A stretch of 64,000 nt of DNA from Halalkalibacter sp. APA_J-10(15) (GTDB lineage Bacteria; Bacillota; Bacilli; Bacillales; Bacillaceae_D): NCBI RefSeq assembly GCF_023017105.1, contig NZ_JALKEV010000001.1, positions 310,001 to 374,000 on the forward strand, written 5' to 3'. Position numbers and translations under genes: made by a program. Below, in pieces: positions 19,501-27,074 of this stretch. Each line of letters starts with the position of its first letter. The stretch's first letter is position 1. A model generated the notes under the pieces. It was not told the DNA's origin. It did not search any database and worked only from the letters and a program-made list of their open reading frames with translations.

Positions 19501-19658
19501 TGGCTGTTGTCATTATCTTCGGTTTAATGGCATCGACGATTTTCACGCTTATTTTAATTCCGGTCATGTACATTTTCTTTGATAATCTATCAAAACGAAT
19601 GGGTTCATTCTCCTTCAGACGTAAGCGAAAGCAGGAGGTTGATCCAGTTGAAGAATAA
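16560..19658 (+). CDS. RND multidrug efflux permease (AcrB/SwrC-like)
   Basis: Proton-driven exporter of 1032 aa in the AcrB/SwrC family. It starts MRLVETSVKRPVGVIMLVLAALVLGG and shows the usual duplicated layout: membrane helix 1, large outer loop, helices 2-7 (from about residue 335), second outer loop (about 550-850), helices 8-12. Helix 4 reads LGLGMMVDSSIVILENIF: one Asp of the usual Asp-Asp proton relay is kept and the second is Ser, as in several Gram-positive RND pumps. SwrC in B. subtilis exports surfactin; the substrate here is unknown. Translation is coupled to the adaptor (GAGGAGGTG overlaps its stop). The TetR gene overlaps its 3' end. Confidence 0.94.
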   Translation: MRLVETSVKRPVGVIMLVLAALVLGGISLKNLSIDLFPNIDVPVAVIATSYQGAAPQEMEQLVTRPVESAVGSIEGVQAIESMSQAGSSLVILQFDWGRNIDESMNAIRERVDQVVGVLPEDAGRPSILRFDPQQLPVMWVGVSGASPDILQQLAESDIQPAFERVDGVASVSIEGGLTREIQVQMDQARLASYGLNGTQIVQAISTENQSVSAGTLARGTQDLQLRINGDFTTVEDIGDTPVMLPSGGTITVNDVANVTDTFRTPDLRSEVNGSEAVVLSIMKQSDGNTVEVADNMYRAIEQVQDELADSEFSVDVIIDTSDFIRQSISSVVNNMLIGAVLSIIVLLVFLRSIRTTLVIGISIPIAIISTFTLMYFTGETLNVLSMGGLALGLGMMVDSSIVILENIFSKRQQGYSMKEAAKEGGSELASAVLASTLTSVVVFLPIVFVEGLASEIFRPLAYTVAFALFASLVVSLTLIPMLSSKLLSKVKVDEPEEKKGFDRWFEKGTNVYERVLNWALIKRKTTVLLTGLAIVASLALTPFIGMSFIPEADQGQVQMNVVTQTGTRLAELDEIAERVNETLQPYEEIIDTSYAMIGGSSQGMGGGSSEIEFIIQLVQPSDRSMTTEEFVQSLSDEMDDLPGAETTIATVDAGLGGGSPIQIDISGPDLDVLEDLAQQVMWMIEDNEGITNVDSTVNEGSPELQIVVDREMAAQYGLTQQQVMNEIMLGYNGQVATRYREAGNEFDVRVILPEESRQTIQDVETLMIHNQQGAEIPLSNIAELRQIQGPTEINRSNQQREVRVTSDIVGVDLGTATTQIERQLERMNQPDGYTMSIGGQSQEMIDAFEQLILAFLLSIFLVYMVMAIQFESFLFPFIIMFSLPTMLVGVLGGLFITNEPLSVPAFVGVIMLAGIVVNNAIVLVSYINILREKGFDRHEAIIESGRSRLRPIFMTTLTTALAMVPLALGLGQGAEAQTPMAVVIIFGLMASTIFTLILIPVMYIFFDNLSKRMGSFSFRRKRKQEVDPVEE

Positions 19659-20229
19659 AGAAACAAAGCGGGAGCAAATATTGAAGGCAGCCTTTCATGT
19701 CTTCTTAAGAGATGGCTATGAGCGAGCGACGATGCAGGAAGTGGCCGAAGTGGCCGGTGTAGGTAAAGGAACAACCTACGAGTATTTCTCAAGCAAGGAG
19801 GCACTCCTCTTTGAAGTCGTGCAGAAAGGGTTTGGTTATTTTCTTGAACAACTGCTTGATGCGATTGAGCAGCCAGGAACCGTCCGAGAAAAAGTCGAGC
19901 GCCTGTTTCTATGCAACTTGAACTTCTTTCAGCAGGAAGTGAAATTTCGCGATTTCATGTTAAATGATTTTGGCAAAATGCCTGATGAATTACATAAATG
20001 GCTATTGGAAAAGCATGGCATGTTTATCGGGGAGCTTGCGAAGGTTATACGTGAAGGCCAGCAGTCTGGCGAGGTGGGTCCTGTTCATCCAGAGATAGTA
20101 GCAAGTACGCTCATTCATAGCTTAAAAATGATTTATTTCTATCCAGAGACAAAAAAGGAAACACGTCAAGAAATTGTCCGAACACAAGTCGAGTACTTGT
20201 TTCAAGGGCTAGCAAAACGAGATGAATGA
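19648..20229 (+). CDS. TetR/AcrR family repressor of the efflux operon
   Basis: A 193-aa regulator with the N-terminal TetR helix-turn-helix (KREQILKAAFHVFLRDGYERATMQEVAEVAGVGKGTTYEYFSSKEALL, about residues 6-55) and a variable ligand-binding C-terminus. The start is TTG 19648, eight bases behind AGGAGGT (19633-19639), inside the last codons of the pump gene; the 11-bp overlap suggests translational coupling. As the last gene of its own target operon it should autoregulate through the ACTGACTGGTCAGT site at 15150. Ligand unknown, probably a pump substrate. Confidence 0.92.
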   Translation: MKNKETKREQILKAAFHVFLRDGYERATMQEVAEVAGVGKGTTYEYFSSKEALLFEVVQKGFGYFLEQLLDAIEQPGTVREKVERLFLCNLNFFQQEVKFRDFMLNDFGKMPDELHKWLLEKHGMFIGELAKVIREGQQSGEVGPVHPEIVASTLIHSLKMIYFYPETKKETRQEIVRTQVEYLFQGLAKRDE

Positions 20230-20255
20230 CGAGGATCTTCATCCTAGTTAGCAGG

Positions 20256-20295
20256 AGGTGTCCAAAGGTTAATAGGCCTTTGGACATCTTTTTTT
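20256..20295 (+). terminator. Terminator of the efflux operon
   Basis: Thirteen-base-pair stem, AGGTGTCCAAAGG (20256-20268) with CCTTTGGACATCT (20277-20289), loop of 8 nt, followed by seven T. Strong. Confidence 0.93.
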
Positions 20296-20548
20296 GTGGG
20301 ATTGATCTTTTCTACGACAAGTACCCGACTAGCACACGTTAAAAAAATTCTACTATGCAACTAGTTACACGTCTTGTATACTAGTGATAAAGTCACATTA
20401 TGTAAGCTTATACCTAAAGATGTTGAATTTAGAAGAAATTAATCGATATTGGGTATAAGCTTTTAAAATAGATGGACTTTACAACTTGTGGGAATATTTC
20501 ATTAGATTAGGAGGGCTCGTTATTAAAACTGGAAGTAAAAAACTCAAA

Positions 20549-21811
20549 ATGAATTTGCAATTAAAGGTAACGGTGTTGCTTGTAGTGCTTATTTTTATCA
20601 TTACGAGCATTAGTACGACGGTAACAGGTTTTGCGCATGCGCATATTGCCAATCCGACAATGGTAACGGTTGTGACGTCCCTTTTCACTGTTCTTGTTGG
20701 TGCGGTTGGCTGTGTACTAATTATCCATTTTCTCATTAAAAAGCCTCTTGCCAAATTAACAGAAATCGCACAGGCCTTTAAAAGGAATGACTATGAAAAA
20801 CGAGTGAGCATTGGAACGGGCGATGAATTCCAACAGCTCGGGATGGTTTTCAATGAGACCGCAGAGCAAATGGAGTTTCTCATAGAGGAGTTAGGCTCAT
20901 CAAGTGATCAGCTTTCGAAGCAATCCAATGGGATGAGACATGCTCTATTAGAAACACAGCAATCATCCGAACAAATTGCAACGACAACAGAGCATTTCTC
21001 ACAAACGACGGAAACGATGGTGAAGGATATCCAAGTTGTCGTAGAGGAAACGAATAAGACTGCAAAGGAAATGAAGAGCTTTTCAAGTCGTGTCGATCAA
21101 GTCGATGATTCCGCAACTGATGTGCTTTCACTTATTAAGGAAGGACAGAAGGCGGTTAAGTCCTCGATGGAAAAGACGACACTTACACAGACAAAATTTA
21201 CAGATACTGCAAAGAGTGTGAAACGATTAAGTGATAAGTCGCGTGAAATTAATGAAATCATTGAGCTGATTACGTCGATTTCTGAGCAAACGAACTTACT
21301 AGCATTAAATGCTTCGATTGAAGCAGCGCGTGCAGGAGAGCATGGGAAAGGCTTTGCGGTGGTTGCAGATGAGGTTCGTAACTTGGCGACACAGTCTCAG
21401 GCATCAATTGGACAAATTCACCTTCATATTACAGCCATCCAGCAAGAAGTAGAGAATATGGTTCGTGATATTCATGAAAATGAAGCCGACATGAATGGCA
21501 TTGTTGAGAAAATGCAAGGAACGACACAAGTTATGACATCAATTGATGATGCAACCGATGATATTAAAGAGCAAACGGCTGCAATGAAAAAGATGATGGC
21601 AGAGCTTGTTTCCCGAGGAGAGCGAGTGAATGAACTTATGCTCGGTACAGTGGAGCTTGTTGATGAAGCACAGTCAGGTACGGAGGAAATCGCCGCAACG
21701 ACAGAAGAGCAGCTTTCAACGGCGACTCAACTAACAGAAATGGGTCAGACATTAGAGGAAATGTCGGTCTTATTAGACAAAACGGTGAGGAAGTTATCAA
21801 CAAAACCATAA
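20549..21811 (+). CDS. Methyl-accepting chemotaxis protein without an external sensor domain
   Basis: Chemoreceptor of about 420 aa. Two membrane helices ([22 protein letters not shown] and [22 protein letters not shown]) are joined by only about ten residues ([10 protein letters not shown]), then HAMP ([22 protein letters not shown]) and the signalling coiled coil with the hairpin tip [35 protein letters not shown]. The stimulus must therefore be sensed in the membrane or cytoplasm. The start is uncertain: ATG 20549 has no good ribosome site; the good site AGGAGGG (20509-20515) points to a non-standard ATT at 20522; the open frame extends to TTG 20486. Confidence 0.88.
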   Translation: MNLQLKVTVLLVVLIFIITSISTTVTGFAHAHIANPTMVTVVTSLFTVLVGAVGCVLIIHFLIKKPLAKLTEIAQAFKRNDYEKRVSIGTGDEFQQLGMVFNETAEQMEFLIEELGSSSDQLSKQSNGMRHALLETQQSSEQIATTTEHFSQTTETMVKDIQVVVEETNKTAKEMKSFSSRVDQVDDSATDVLSLIKEGQKAVKSSMEKTTLTQTKFTDTAKSVKRLSDKSREINEIIELITSISEQTNLLALNASIEAARAGEHGKGFAVVADEVRNLATQSQASIGQIHLHITAIQQEVENMVRDIHENEADMNGIVEKMQGTTQVMTSIDDATDDIKEQTAAMKKMMAELVSRGERVNELMLGTVELVDEAQSGTEEIAATTEEQLSTATQLTEMGQTLEEMSVLLDKTVRKLSTKP

Positions 21812-21975
21812 AAAGTTATCCACAAAAACAGAACGCGTCGTTATCAAGTTTGTTTGATAGAAACGATTGTTTTTGTGGATTTCTCATAGAAATCGGTGGA
21901 TAATGTGCATAACACTGTGGATAACGATGGCTTTATTCATTATCCATGGCTAACTAGTTCACCAATTGTGCATAA
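21794..21975. promoter_or_regulatory. Cluster of DnaA boxes
   Basis: Exact matches to TTATNCACA or its complement TGTGNATAA at 21816-21824 (TTATCCACA), 21904-21912, 21916-21924 (TGTGGATAA) and 21967-21975; one-mismatch copies at 21794-21802, 21874-21882, 21895-21903 and 21940-21948. Eight sites in 180 bp, mostly in one direction, lie between the chemoreceptor stop and its terminator. There is no dnaA or dnaN here, so this is not the replication origin itself. It resembles the DnaA-box clusters described outside oriC in B. subtilis that titrate DnaA. Confidence 0.75.
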
Positions 21976-22002
21976 ACTGTTCACAAATGAAACTTAAGTT
22001 CG

Positions 22003-22050
22003 GAGGCCACTGAAAAAGTTTGGTTTTAACTTTTTCAGTGGCTTTGAAGT
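22003..22050. terminator. Bidirectional terminator (CACTGAAAAAGT family, best copy)
   Basis: Perfect 15-bp stem, GCCACTGAAAAAGTT (22006-22020) and AACTTTTTCAGTGGC (22028-22042), with a 7-nt loop. It lies between the convergent chemoreceptor and sigma-factor genes and has some T on the right side; probably serves both. Confidence 0.8.
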
Positions 22051-22080
22051 AATGTGCGTAGCCGTTGCCCGATTTTGAAA

Positions 22081-22113
22081 GCCTTGCAATGAGTGGGTTT
22101 CTCATAGCAAGGC
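22081..22113 (-). terminator. Hairpin downstream of the sigma-factor gene
   Basis: GCCTTGCAATGAG (22081-22093) pairs with CTCATAGCAAGGC (22101-22113) with one mismatch. No clear T-run follows on the minus strand, so a terminator role is tentative. A half copy of the CACTGAAAAAGT element (22158-22170 on the plus strand) overlaps the stop codon of the sigma-factor gene. Confidence 0.5.
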
Positions 22114-22164
22114 GCGCAACGAGCGGAGCCATTACTCTTCCTTGAGTTACTAGAAAGGACTTTT

Positions 22165-22677
22165 TCAGTGACCTCTAAGTTCGCCCTTTTTCATCGCTTC
22201 CTGGAGCTTGGCTTTTGCCTTTTTACGCCAAGTTGCTACAGTATTAGTTGAAACCTTTTGCTCGTGGGCAATTTGTGCGGGCTTTTTGTCATGAATAACC
22301 GTGTCGTACAGCCATTGTACTTCTCGATCAGTTAGAAATTTGCGATAGTCATCAAGGTTGTGGTCAAGCCACTCAGCGATCAGGCAGCCTTCATCCTCCA
22401 TATAATCAAACACGATATCCATTCCGTAAATATGGTGGTCGCTATAGCGACCTTCCTTACGTAGAAAATCAAGCAAGCAACCGCGCACTTTGAACAACGC
22501 AATTGTCGAAAAGCTCCCTTTTTCCTGATCGAATTGCTCATACGCCTTCCAAAGTCCAATTAGCCCAACTTGATAGAATTCCTCACGATTACGATAGATG
22601 TTCAGCTTTTTGATTTGTCCTCTAATGAGAGGCTCGTACTGCTTGGCAACTTCAGCAAATGTCCTATTTTCAATCAT
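22165..22677 (-). CDS. Sigma-70 family RNA polymerase sigma factor
   Basis: A 170-aa sigma factor with region 2 (EEFYQVGLIGLWKAYEQFDQEKGSFSTIALFKVRGCLLDFLRKEGRY) and a C-terminal helix-turn-helix (KKPAQIAHEQKVSTNTVATWRKKAKAKL). It lacks regions 1 and 3. The start MIENRT at 22677 has AGAAGGA at good spacing; ten further codons upstream are open but without a site. The N-terminal half resembles small SigH/ComX-like sigma factors of Firmicutes; I cannot assign a subfamily. No anti-sigma gene is adjacent. Its TGA stop lies within a half copy of the dispersed CACTGAAAAAGT repeat. Confidence 0.8.
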   Translation of the reverse strand: MIENRTFAEVAKQYEPLIRGQIKKLNIYRNREEFYQVGLIGLWKAYEQFDQEKGSFSTIALFKVRGCLLDFLRKEGRYSDHHIYGMDIVFDYMEDEGCLIAEWLDHNLDDYRKFLTDREVQWLYDTVIHDKKPAQIAHEQKVSTNTVATWRKKAKAKLQEAMKKGELRGH

Positions 22678-22943
22678 ATTACTAATCCTTCTAGAAACGC
22701 GCTTCATCTATATTCCCGGTATGTTTACAGTACGGAAAAAAGGGGATTATCGCACCTAAACAAATGATTCCTTTCGAATGAAGCACGTACTCGAAATCGC
22801 CCGTTTCGTCTAGGGGAAACTGAATAATTGAGAGAAGGTATTAGTAAGAAAATGGCAAAAACATACTTTTTTTCGCGAAGGTTCGATGAAACATGATACA
22901 ATAAGACACGATTCAAATCGGATACATAATTGGAGTGAACAAG

Positions 22944-24083
22944 ATGAATAAGATTCAAATGGCAGTTGTGCTCATGCTGCTCGTGCTAGTCGGCTGTCAG
23001 CAAGCAACAGAACCACCAGCCGTAGAAGAGCCTGTAACACCACCTGAGGAAACGGAGGTAGAACAAGAGGAAGAGCCAGAACCACCGCCACCGGTTGAGG
23101 AGGAAACGACGATTTCGATCGGGGCTGTCGGTGATGTTCTCTTACATGAACGTCTATATGAAACAGCGGAGGTAGAGGATGGCTATGACTTCATGCCAAT
23201 GCTTGAACCTGTCAAACATTTGATGGAGGCACCTGATTTTATGATGGCTAACCAAGAGTCGCTACCTGGGGGAGAAGAGCTAGGGCTATCAACGTATCCG
23301 ACGTTCAACAGCCCACAAGAAATTGCTCGTGACTTACAGTTGGCTGGTGTTGATATGGTGTCTGTTGCCAATAATCATACGTTAGATCGTGGGCTTGATT
23401 TAGTATACAATTCGATCGATTATTATGAAGAAATTGGTCTTGGCTATGTCGGTGCGTATCGTGACCAGGACGATCGCGATACAGATCGTATTGTCGATGT
23501 CGATGGTATTACTCTCGGCATTCTTGCTTATACGTACGGAACGAACGGCATTCCTGTACCTGAAGGCCATGACTATGTTGTTGCTTTAATTGACGATGAG
23601 CAAATGGAGGAAGATGTTGCAGCCTTGCGTGATGAGGTCGATATTTTGATTGTTCATATGCATTGGGGAGCTGAATACATTTTGGAACCAAATGAAGATC
23701 AGCTTCAACAGGCGAACCTCCTTGCCGAAGCTGGTGTTGACATTATTTTTGGACACCACCCGCACGTTTTGCAGCCGATTGAGGTAATCGAGCAAGAGGA
23801 TGGCCATGAAACGACGGTGTTCTATTCATTAGGGAACTTCCTATCAGGGCAGAACTTTGATTATACGGACATTGGTGGGATTGCAACCATCGATGTGACA
23901 AAGGTAACGCTTGATGACGAGCTCGTTTCCCTGGAGGTCCATTCACCTCACATTGAACCGACGGTCGTGACGAGAGAAGAAGGTTCATTTCGCGTTCGAG
24001 AGCTAAGTGAAGTCGGAGCATCGCCGATAAACGGCAGTACGCATGACGAAATGAGCGAGCATGTGATTCAATATATCGAGTAA
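22944..24083 (+). CDS. CapA family lipoprotein (metallophosphatase fold)
   Basis: Exported 379-aa lipoprotein: signal with lipobox LVGC (about residue 18), a Glu/Pro-rich linker (about residues 20-58), then a CapA/PgsA-type domain with the metal-ligand motifs GAVGDVLLHERL, ANQESLPGG, SVANNHTLDRG, IVHMHWGAEY, FGHHPHVLQPIE and FYSLGNFLS. CapA proteins take part in poly-gamma-glutamate export or act as phosphatase-like enzymes; no pgsB or pgsC is adjacent, so the role is open. ATG 22944 is preferred to GTG 22935 because TGGAGTG precedes it correctly. Confidence 0.9.
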   Translation: MNKIQMAVVLMLLVLVGCQQATEPPAVEEPVTPPEETEVEQEEEPEPPPPVEEETTISIGAVGDVLLHERLYETAEVEDGYDFMPMLEPVKHLMEAPDFMMANQESLPGGEELGLSTYPTFNSPQEIARDLQLAGVDMVSVANNHTLDRGLDLVYNSIDYYEEIGLGYVGAYRDQDDRDTDRIVDVDGITLGILAYTYGTNGIPVPEGHDYVVALIDDEQMEEDVAALRDEVDILIVHMHWGAEYILEPNEDQLQQANLLAEAGVDIIFGHHPHVLQPIEVIEQEDGHETTVFYSLGNFLSGQNFDYTDIGGIATIDVTKVTLDDELVSLEVHSPHIEPTVVTREEGSFRVRELSEVGASPINGSTHDEMSEHVIQYIE

Positions 24084-24088
24084 AAATG

Positions 24089-24176
24089 AGCCTAGAGCGG
24101 AGAATCAACAAGTGTAGTGAAAAAAGTTCGTTTTAACTTTTTCGCCGCACTTGGAAAACTCTTCTCTAGGCTTTTA
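24089..24176 (+). terminator. Nested double-hairpin terminator of the CapA gene
   Basis: Outer stem AGCCTAGAG (24089-24097) with CTCTAGGCT (24164-24172), then TTTTAATAG. Inside it sits a member of the dispersed hairpin family, AGTGAAAAAAGTT (24115-24127) with AACTTTTTCGCCGCACTT (24135-24152). It looks like a repeat copy inserted in the loop of an existing terminator. Confidence 0.8.
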
Positions 24177-24201
24177 ATAGTCATGAGTTACAAGTGTCGA
24201 T

Positions 24202-24238
24202 AAAAAAAGATGCCTATTCCTCTAGAATAAGCATCTTT
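24202..24238 (-). terminator. Terminator of the Nudix-VanZ pair
   Basis: AAGATGCCTATT and AATAAGCATCTT form a 12-bp stem with one G-T/C-A position; read on the minus strand it is followed by a run of seven T (24202-24208). It lies just beyond the VanZ stop. Confidence 0.85.
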
Positions 24239-24277
24239 CCAATGTCATACTATTCATTATCGAATAAATATATCTAT

Positions 24278-24724
24278 TTACATCTCCAACTGCCGACTGC
24301 GTAGCATGCGGCGTTCCTTTTCGAGCTTGCTGATGTAGCATAAATGTATAATCATTAGAGCAAGACATGCACCGAGCGAATTAATTAAGACATCGAGTAC
24401 ACTTGCCGTTCGATCTGGCAGAAAGCTTTGGTGGACCTCATCAATCACGCCATAGCCACTCGCTAGAATCCATGCGCCATAATAACGTATTTTTCGTCGA
24501 CGGATACGATCTAATGCCAGGAAAAAGAAGATAGCCAACAACCCAAATGAGGCTAAATGAACCCCTTTGCGAAAGAAATAATTCATAATTTCAGGATCAA
24601 TAAAGACGATAAAATCAAAAAACGATTCCGTCGATTCCCCCGTTAGCCCAGGACGACGGGTAGCCATGGCAATGACGAGACACCAGCTAATAGCAATGAT
24701 CCACCATTTATTTAGCTTCTTCAT
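24278..24724 (-). CDS. VanZ family membrane protein
   Basis: A 148-aa integral membrane protein with four hydrophobic segments and the VanZ hallmark pattern (FFRKGVHLASFGLLAIFFFLALDRI and later GYGVIDEVHQSFLPDRTASVLDVLINSLGACLAL). VanZ proteins are linked to low-level teicoplanin resistance in enterococci, but most Bacillus members have unknown roles. The ATG at 24724 follows GGGGATC; the first 17 bases overlap the end of the Nudix gene, so the two are translationally coupled. Confidence 0.9.
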   Translation of the reverse strand: MKKLNKWWIIAISWCLVIAMATRRPGLTGESTESFFDFIVFIDPEIMNYFFRKGVHLASFGLLAIFFFLALDRIRRRKIRYYGAWILASGYGVIDEVHQSFLPDRTASVLDVLINSLGACLALMIIHLCYISKLEKERRMLRSRQLEM

Positions 24725-25178
24725 CACGATCCCCCTGCTCTCTTTTATAACGCTCAATCATTTTTCGTGTTGTTGGAATCATTTGTTCAGGAAGCTCATC
24801 AAACGAAAAATAACGCACGTCATGGCTTTCGTGATCAATCAAAATATCGCCACTCACCTCTTTTGTCACAAATGAAACAATCACGTTATATACTTCATCT
24901 CCATTAGGATATTGAAAATAAAATTCCTTACCAGAAAAGACATCAAAGAGCTCCATCCCATGAACCGTAAGCCCGGTTTCTTCCTTTAGTTCACGCCTGG
25001 CTGCCTCTTCAATCGATTCACCTAATTCCATAAATCCTCCAGGCAAGCCCCACGTATTCGTATCCGTTCGATGCTGTAGCAAAACACGTCCCTCATCATC
25101 GATTACAATCATCGAAGCGGCTGTTAAGATTAACGGCTGAGAACCGGCAATCGAACGAATATGTTGTATGTAATCCAT
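24708..25178 (-). CDS. Nudix hydrolase
   Basis: A 156-aa pyrophosphohydrolase. The Nudix box is complete: GFMELGESIEEAARRELKEETGL (the GX5EX7REUXEEXGU pattern, about residues 48-70), and DTNTWGLPGG precedes it. The substrate may be a nucleoside diphosphate derivative or an oxidised nucleotide; sequence alone does not say. I start at MDYIQH (25178), behind a GGGAG/GGGGA stretch, rather than at 25232. It overlaps the VanZ gene downstream. Confidence 0.9.
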   Translation of the reverse strand: MDYIQHIRSIAGSQPLILTAASMIVIDDEGRVLLQHRTDTNTWGLPGGFMELGESIEEAARRELKEETGLTVHGMELFDVFSGKEFYFQYPNGDEVYNVIVSFVTKEVSGDILIDHESHDVRYFSFDELPEQMIPTTRKMIERYKREQGDRDEEAK

Positions 25179-25285
25179 GTCCCCACACTCCCTCTTGTCT
25201 CTAATTATACATTTTATTACCAAGTTAACCATAAGAAATATTTTACAATACGGAGAACCCTAGCGAATAAGAGGACATTATGTGG

Positions 25286-26272
25286 CTAGATATGTAGTAA
25301 GGTAGGTAATGAATCAAGTGAAATTTCGTACGACTGGCGCCGCTTCTTCCCATCAGATACAGCAATTCTTTTTAGCCATGAGCGAACGAGATGCTTACTA
25401 GTTATTTGTAAAAAATGCTGCGCCTCCTCATTCGTCAGTCGACCGTCAATGAGGCAAACATAATCACGAAGAGTATGGAAGTGGGCACTTTGTGAAAACT
25501 CACCACAGGAAGCACAAAGCCATTTTCCACGAGTGCGGATGAGAGGAAGGTGATCACATGATGGGCAATGAGTACCGCGTTGTAAAGCAGCTGGAGCAAT
25601 ACCCCAATCGGAAAGGAGAGAGTAAGCAGCAGCCTCGTGCCTTTGTAACAGAAGAGTGGTTAGCTGACGGAGGTTTTTATTAGTATAAGAAGTTTGCTGG
25701 TAGATTCGTTCATAACGTTGAATCATTTGTGGGAGGAATGACTTATGAATGACATAGTGAGAGAGTGATTCGTGGCCTTTTTTTGTTTGGATTTGAGAAT
25801 GAGGGGAGCTAATAACCACGAGTGGAAGGATCGGAGTAGCCGGAAAACGGTTGGAGGAGAGCCATCGTTGTAGCTGTGTGGCCTGCCGTTCATTTTGCAA
25901 AATCGGATCGGGAAACGTTTCAACTTCGCCTTCGAAGGTGCGAATGAGCTGGTGGAAGTCAGGATCAAAATAGAGCTGACCGGCGATATTCTTCACCTCC
26001 ACGACAACGATGAAGCACGAGCACACAATAAGCAGATCAAACTGGGCGAAATAGTCCCCGACTGCAAGCCGGACGTCATGAAAGAGATCATACCTCTTCG
26101 GATCTAAGAAGCTCAGCTCATACTCTAGCGACCTCTCGCCCTTATAACCCGCCACCCGTCGCCGCCACTGCTCACGAATCATCGTCTGCCGCTCATGACT
26201 AGGCGGAAGTCGTCGTCTTAATGCATCCAGCTGAAAAAGGATCTGTGGCACACGCAAAGGTTTTACAATCAT
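25286..26272 (-). CDS. NERD-domain (nuclease-related) protein with zinc ribbon
   Basis: A 328-aa protein. Residues about 35-150 form a NERD domain: YKGERSLEYELSFL, an Asp in YFAQFDLLIVC, and VVVEVKNIAG, the E-x-K of the PD-(D/E)XK fold. After a helical region comes a four-cysteine zinc ribbon (CPSC and CASC, about residues 240-265) and a small C-terminal domain with LTNEEAQHFLQITSKHLVRSWLKRI. NERD proteins are presumed nucleases of unknown role. GAAAGGAGTGA precedes the ATG. It is a single gene, divergent from the gene at 26606 across a cre-rich spacer. Confidence 0.88.
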   Translation of the reverse strand: MIVKPLRVPQILFQLDALRRRLPPSHERQTMIREQWRRRVAGYKGERSLEYELSFLDPKRYDLFHDVRLAVGDYFAQFDLLIVCSCFIVVVEVKNIAGQLYFDPDFHQLIRTFEGEVETFPDPILQNERQATQLQRWLSSNRFPATPILPLVVISSPHSQIQTKKGHESLSHYVIHKSFLPQMIQRYERIYQQTSYTNKNLRQLTTLLLQRHEAAAYSLLSDWGIAPAALQRGTHCPSCDHLPLIRTRGKWLCASCGEFSQSAHFHTLRDYVCLIDGRLTNEEAQHFLQITSKHLVRSWLKRIAVSDGKKRRQSYEISLDSLPTLLHI

Positions 26273-26391
26273 TGAATCACTCCTTTCATATTGGTACTAT
26301 TCGCCCCCAATGGGGATGCCTCCTGCTTGTGATGTAGGTTTTTTGAGAGTATGTGCTTAGGTTTTTTCATGAGAGAAGAGGAAAATGATTG

Positions 26392-26489
26392 TGAAAACGC
26401 TCTCATTTTGATTCGGAGTGTGCAAATCGACTGCGAGAATGCACAAAAACTGTTTGAAAACGCTCACAAAAGTAGTGTAAGCGCTCACG
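26392..26489 (+). promoter_or_regulatory. Three tandem cre-like sites
   Basis: TGAAAACGCTCTCA (26392-26405) and TGAAAACGCTCACA (26455-26468) match the CcpA consensus TGWAANCGNTNWCA at every position; TGTAAGCGCTCACG (26476-26489) misses one. They are in the same direction between the divergent NERD gene and the gene at 26606. An apparent 66-aa open frame across this region only reflects the repeats. Confidence 0.6.
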
Positions 26490-26605
26490 TGAGCAAATAC
26501 GACAACTTTCGCAATACTCCTAACGTCCTTGTACCGCTTTGCTGCGTATGACATCGGTGTAGGTTGGCTACACTGATGCTAGAACAGAGAAAGGAGCTGA
26601 GATCG

Positions 26606-27037
26606 ATGTGGAAAGCGATCGGAGCGGGAGCTGTGTGTGTCCTCCTGTTATTTATAGGTGCTGGCTACTTAGGTTATCAATCGTACGATGAGAAGAACAG
26701 CTCGTACACCGTTCAGCATCATCCAAAAAAGGGCGAGAGCCAGCTGTTGAATAAAGAGATAACGGAGAAGACTTGGCGTGAGAAGGCTGTAACGGCGAGT
26801 GCAGTGCCTTCTGAAGAACAGGCAGTTGTCGCAACGGCTCAAGGAGAGACGATCGAATCATTAGTCGCTCGTTTAACAATAACAGAGCTGATGGAGATAT
26901 ATGAAATTGCCGAAGAAGGAATCAATGATAAGTCTATCCAACGCATTCAAGAAAAGCTAGAGGATCGATTCACACAAGAGGAAATAGATGTCCTTATCTC
27001 ATTTGGTCTTGCTGAAGTGGAGCATATGATTCAATAA
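26606..27037 (+). CDS. Membrane-anchored protein of unknown function
   Basis: A 143-aa product I do not recognise. It starts MWKAIGAGAVCVLLLFIGAGYLGYQSY, a single N-terminal membrane segment, followed by a polar outside linker (residues 25-75) and a helical C-terminal part (about 75-143: TIESLVARLTITELMEIYEIAEEGIN and SIQRIQEKLEDRFTQEEIDVLISFGL). AAAGGAG is eight to ten bases before ATG 26606. The open frame extends to 26564 without a ribosome site. Three cre-like sites upstream suggest carbon-source control. Single-gene unit, convergent with the aldose epimerase gene. Confidence 0.65.
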   Translation: MWKAIGAGAVCVLLLFIGAGYLGYQSYDEKNSSYTVQHHPKKGESQLLNKEITEKTWREKAVTASAVPSEEQAVVATAQGETIESLVARLTITELMEIYEIAEEGINDKSIQRIQEKLEDRFTQEEIDVLISFGLAEVEHMIQ

Positions 27038-27040
27038 CAG

Positions 27041-27074
27041 AAGAAAGGCTCCCTGGAATGGGAAGCCTCTTCTA
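27041..27074. terminator. Bidirectional terminator
   Basis: AGAAAGGCTCCC and GGGAAGCCTCTTCT form a near-perfect stem with a 6-nt loop between two convergent genes; both flanks are moderately T-rich in their own direction. Confidence 0.7.

Noticed and set aside
21794-21975. Replication origin oriC
   Set aside because: DnaA boxes are present but there is no dnaA, dnaN or rpmH and no clear AT-rich unwinding region next to the boxes; a titration-type cluster is more likely.
26351-26551. 66-aa open frame
   Set aside because: It spans the three cre-like sites; the repeated ENA and CENA peptides simply mirror the repeated TGAAAACGCTC. No ribosome site.
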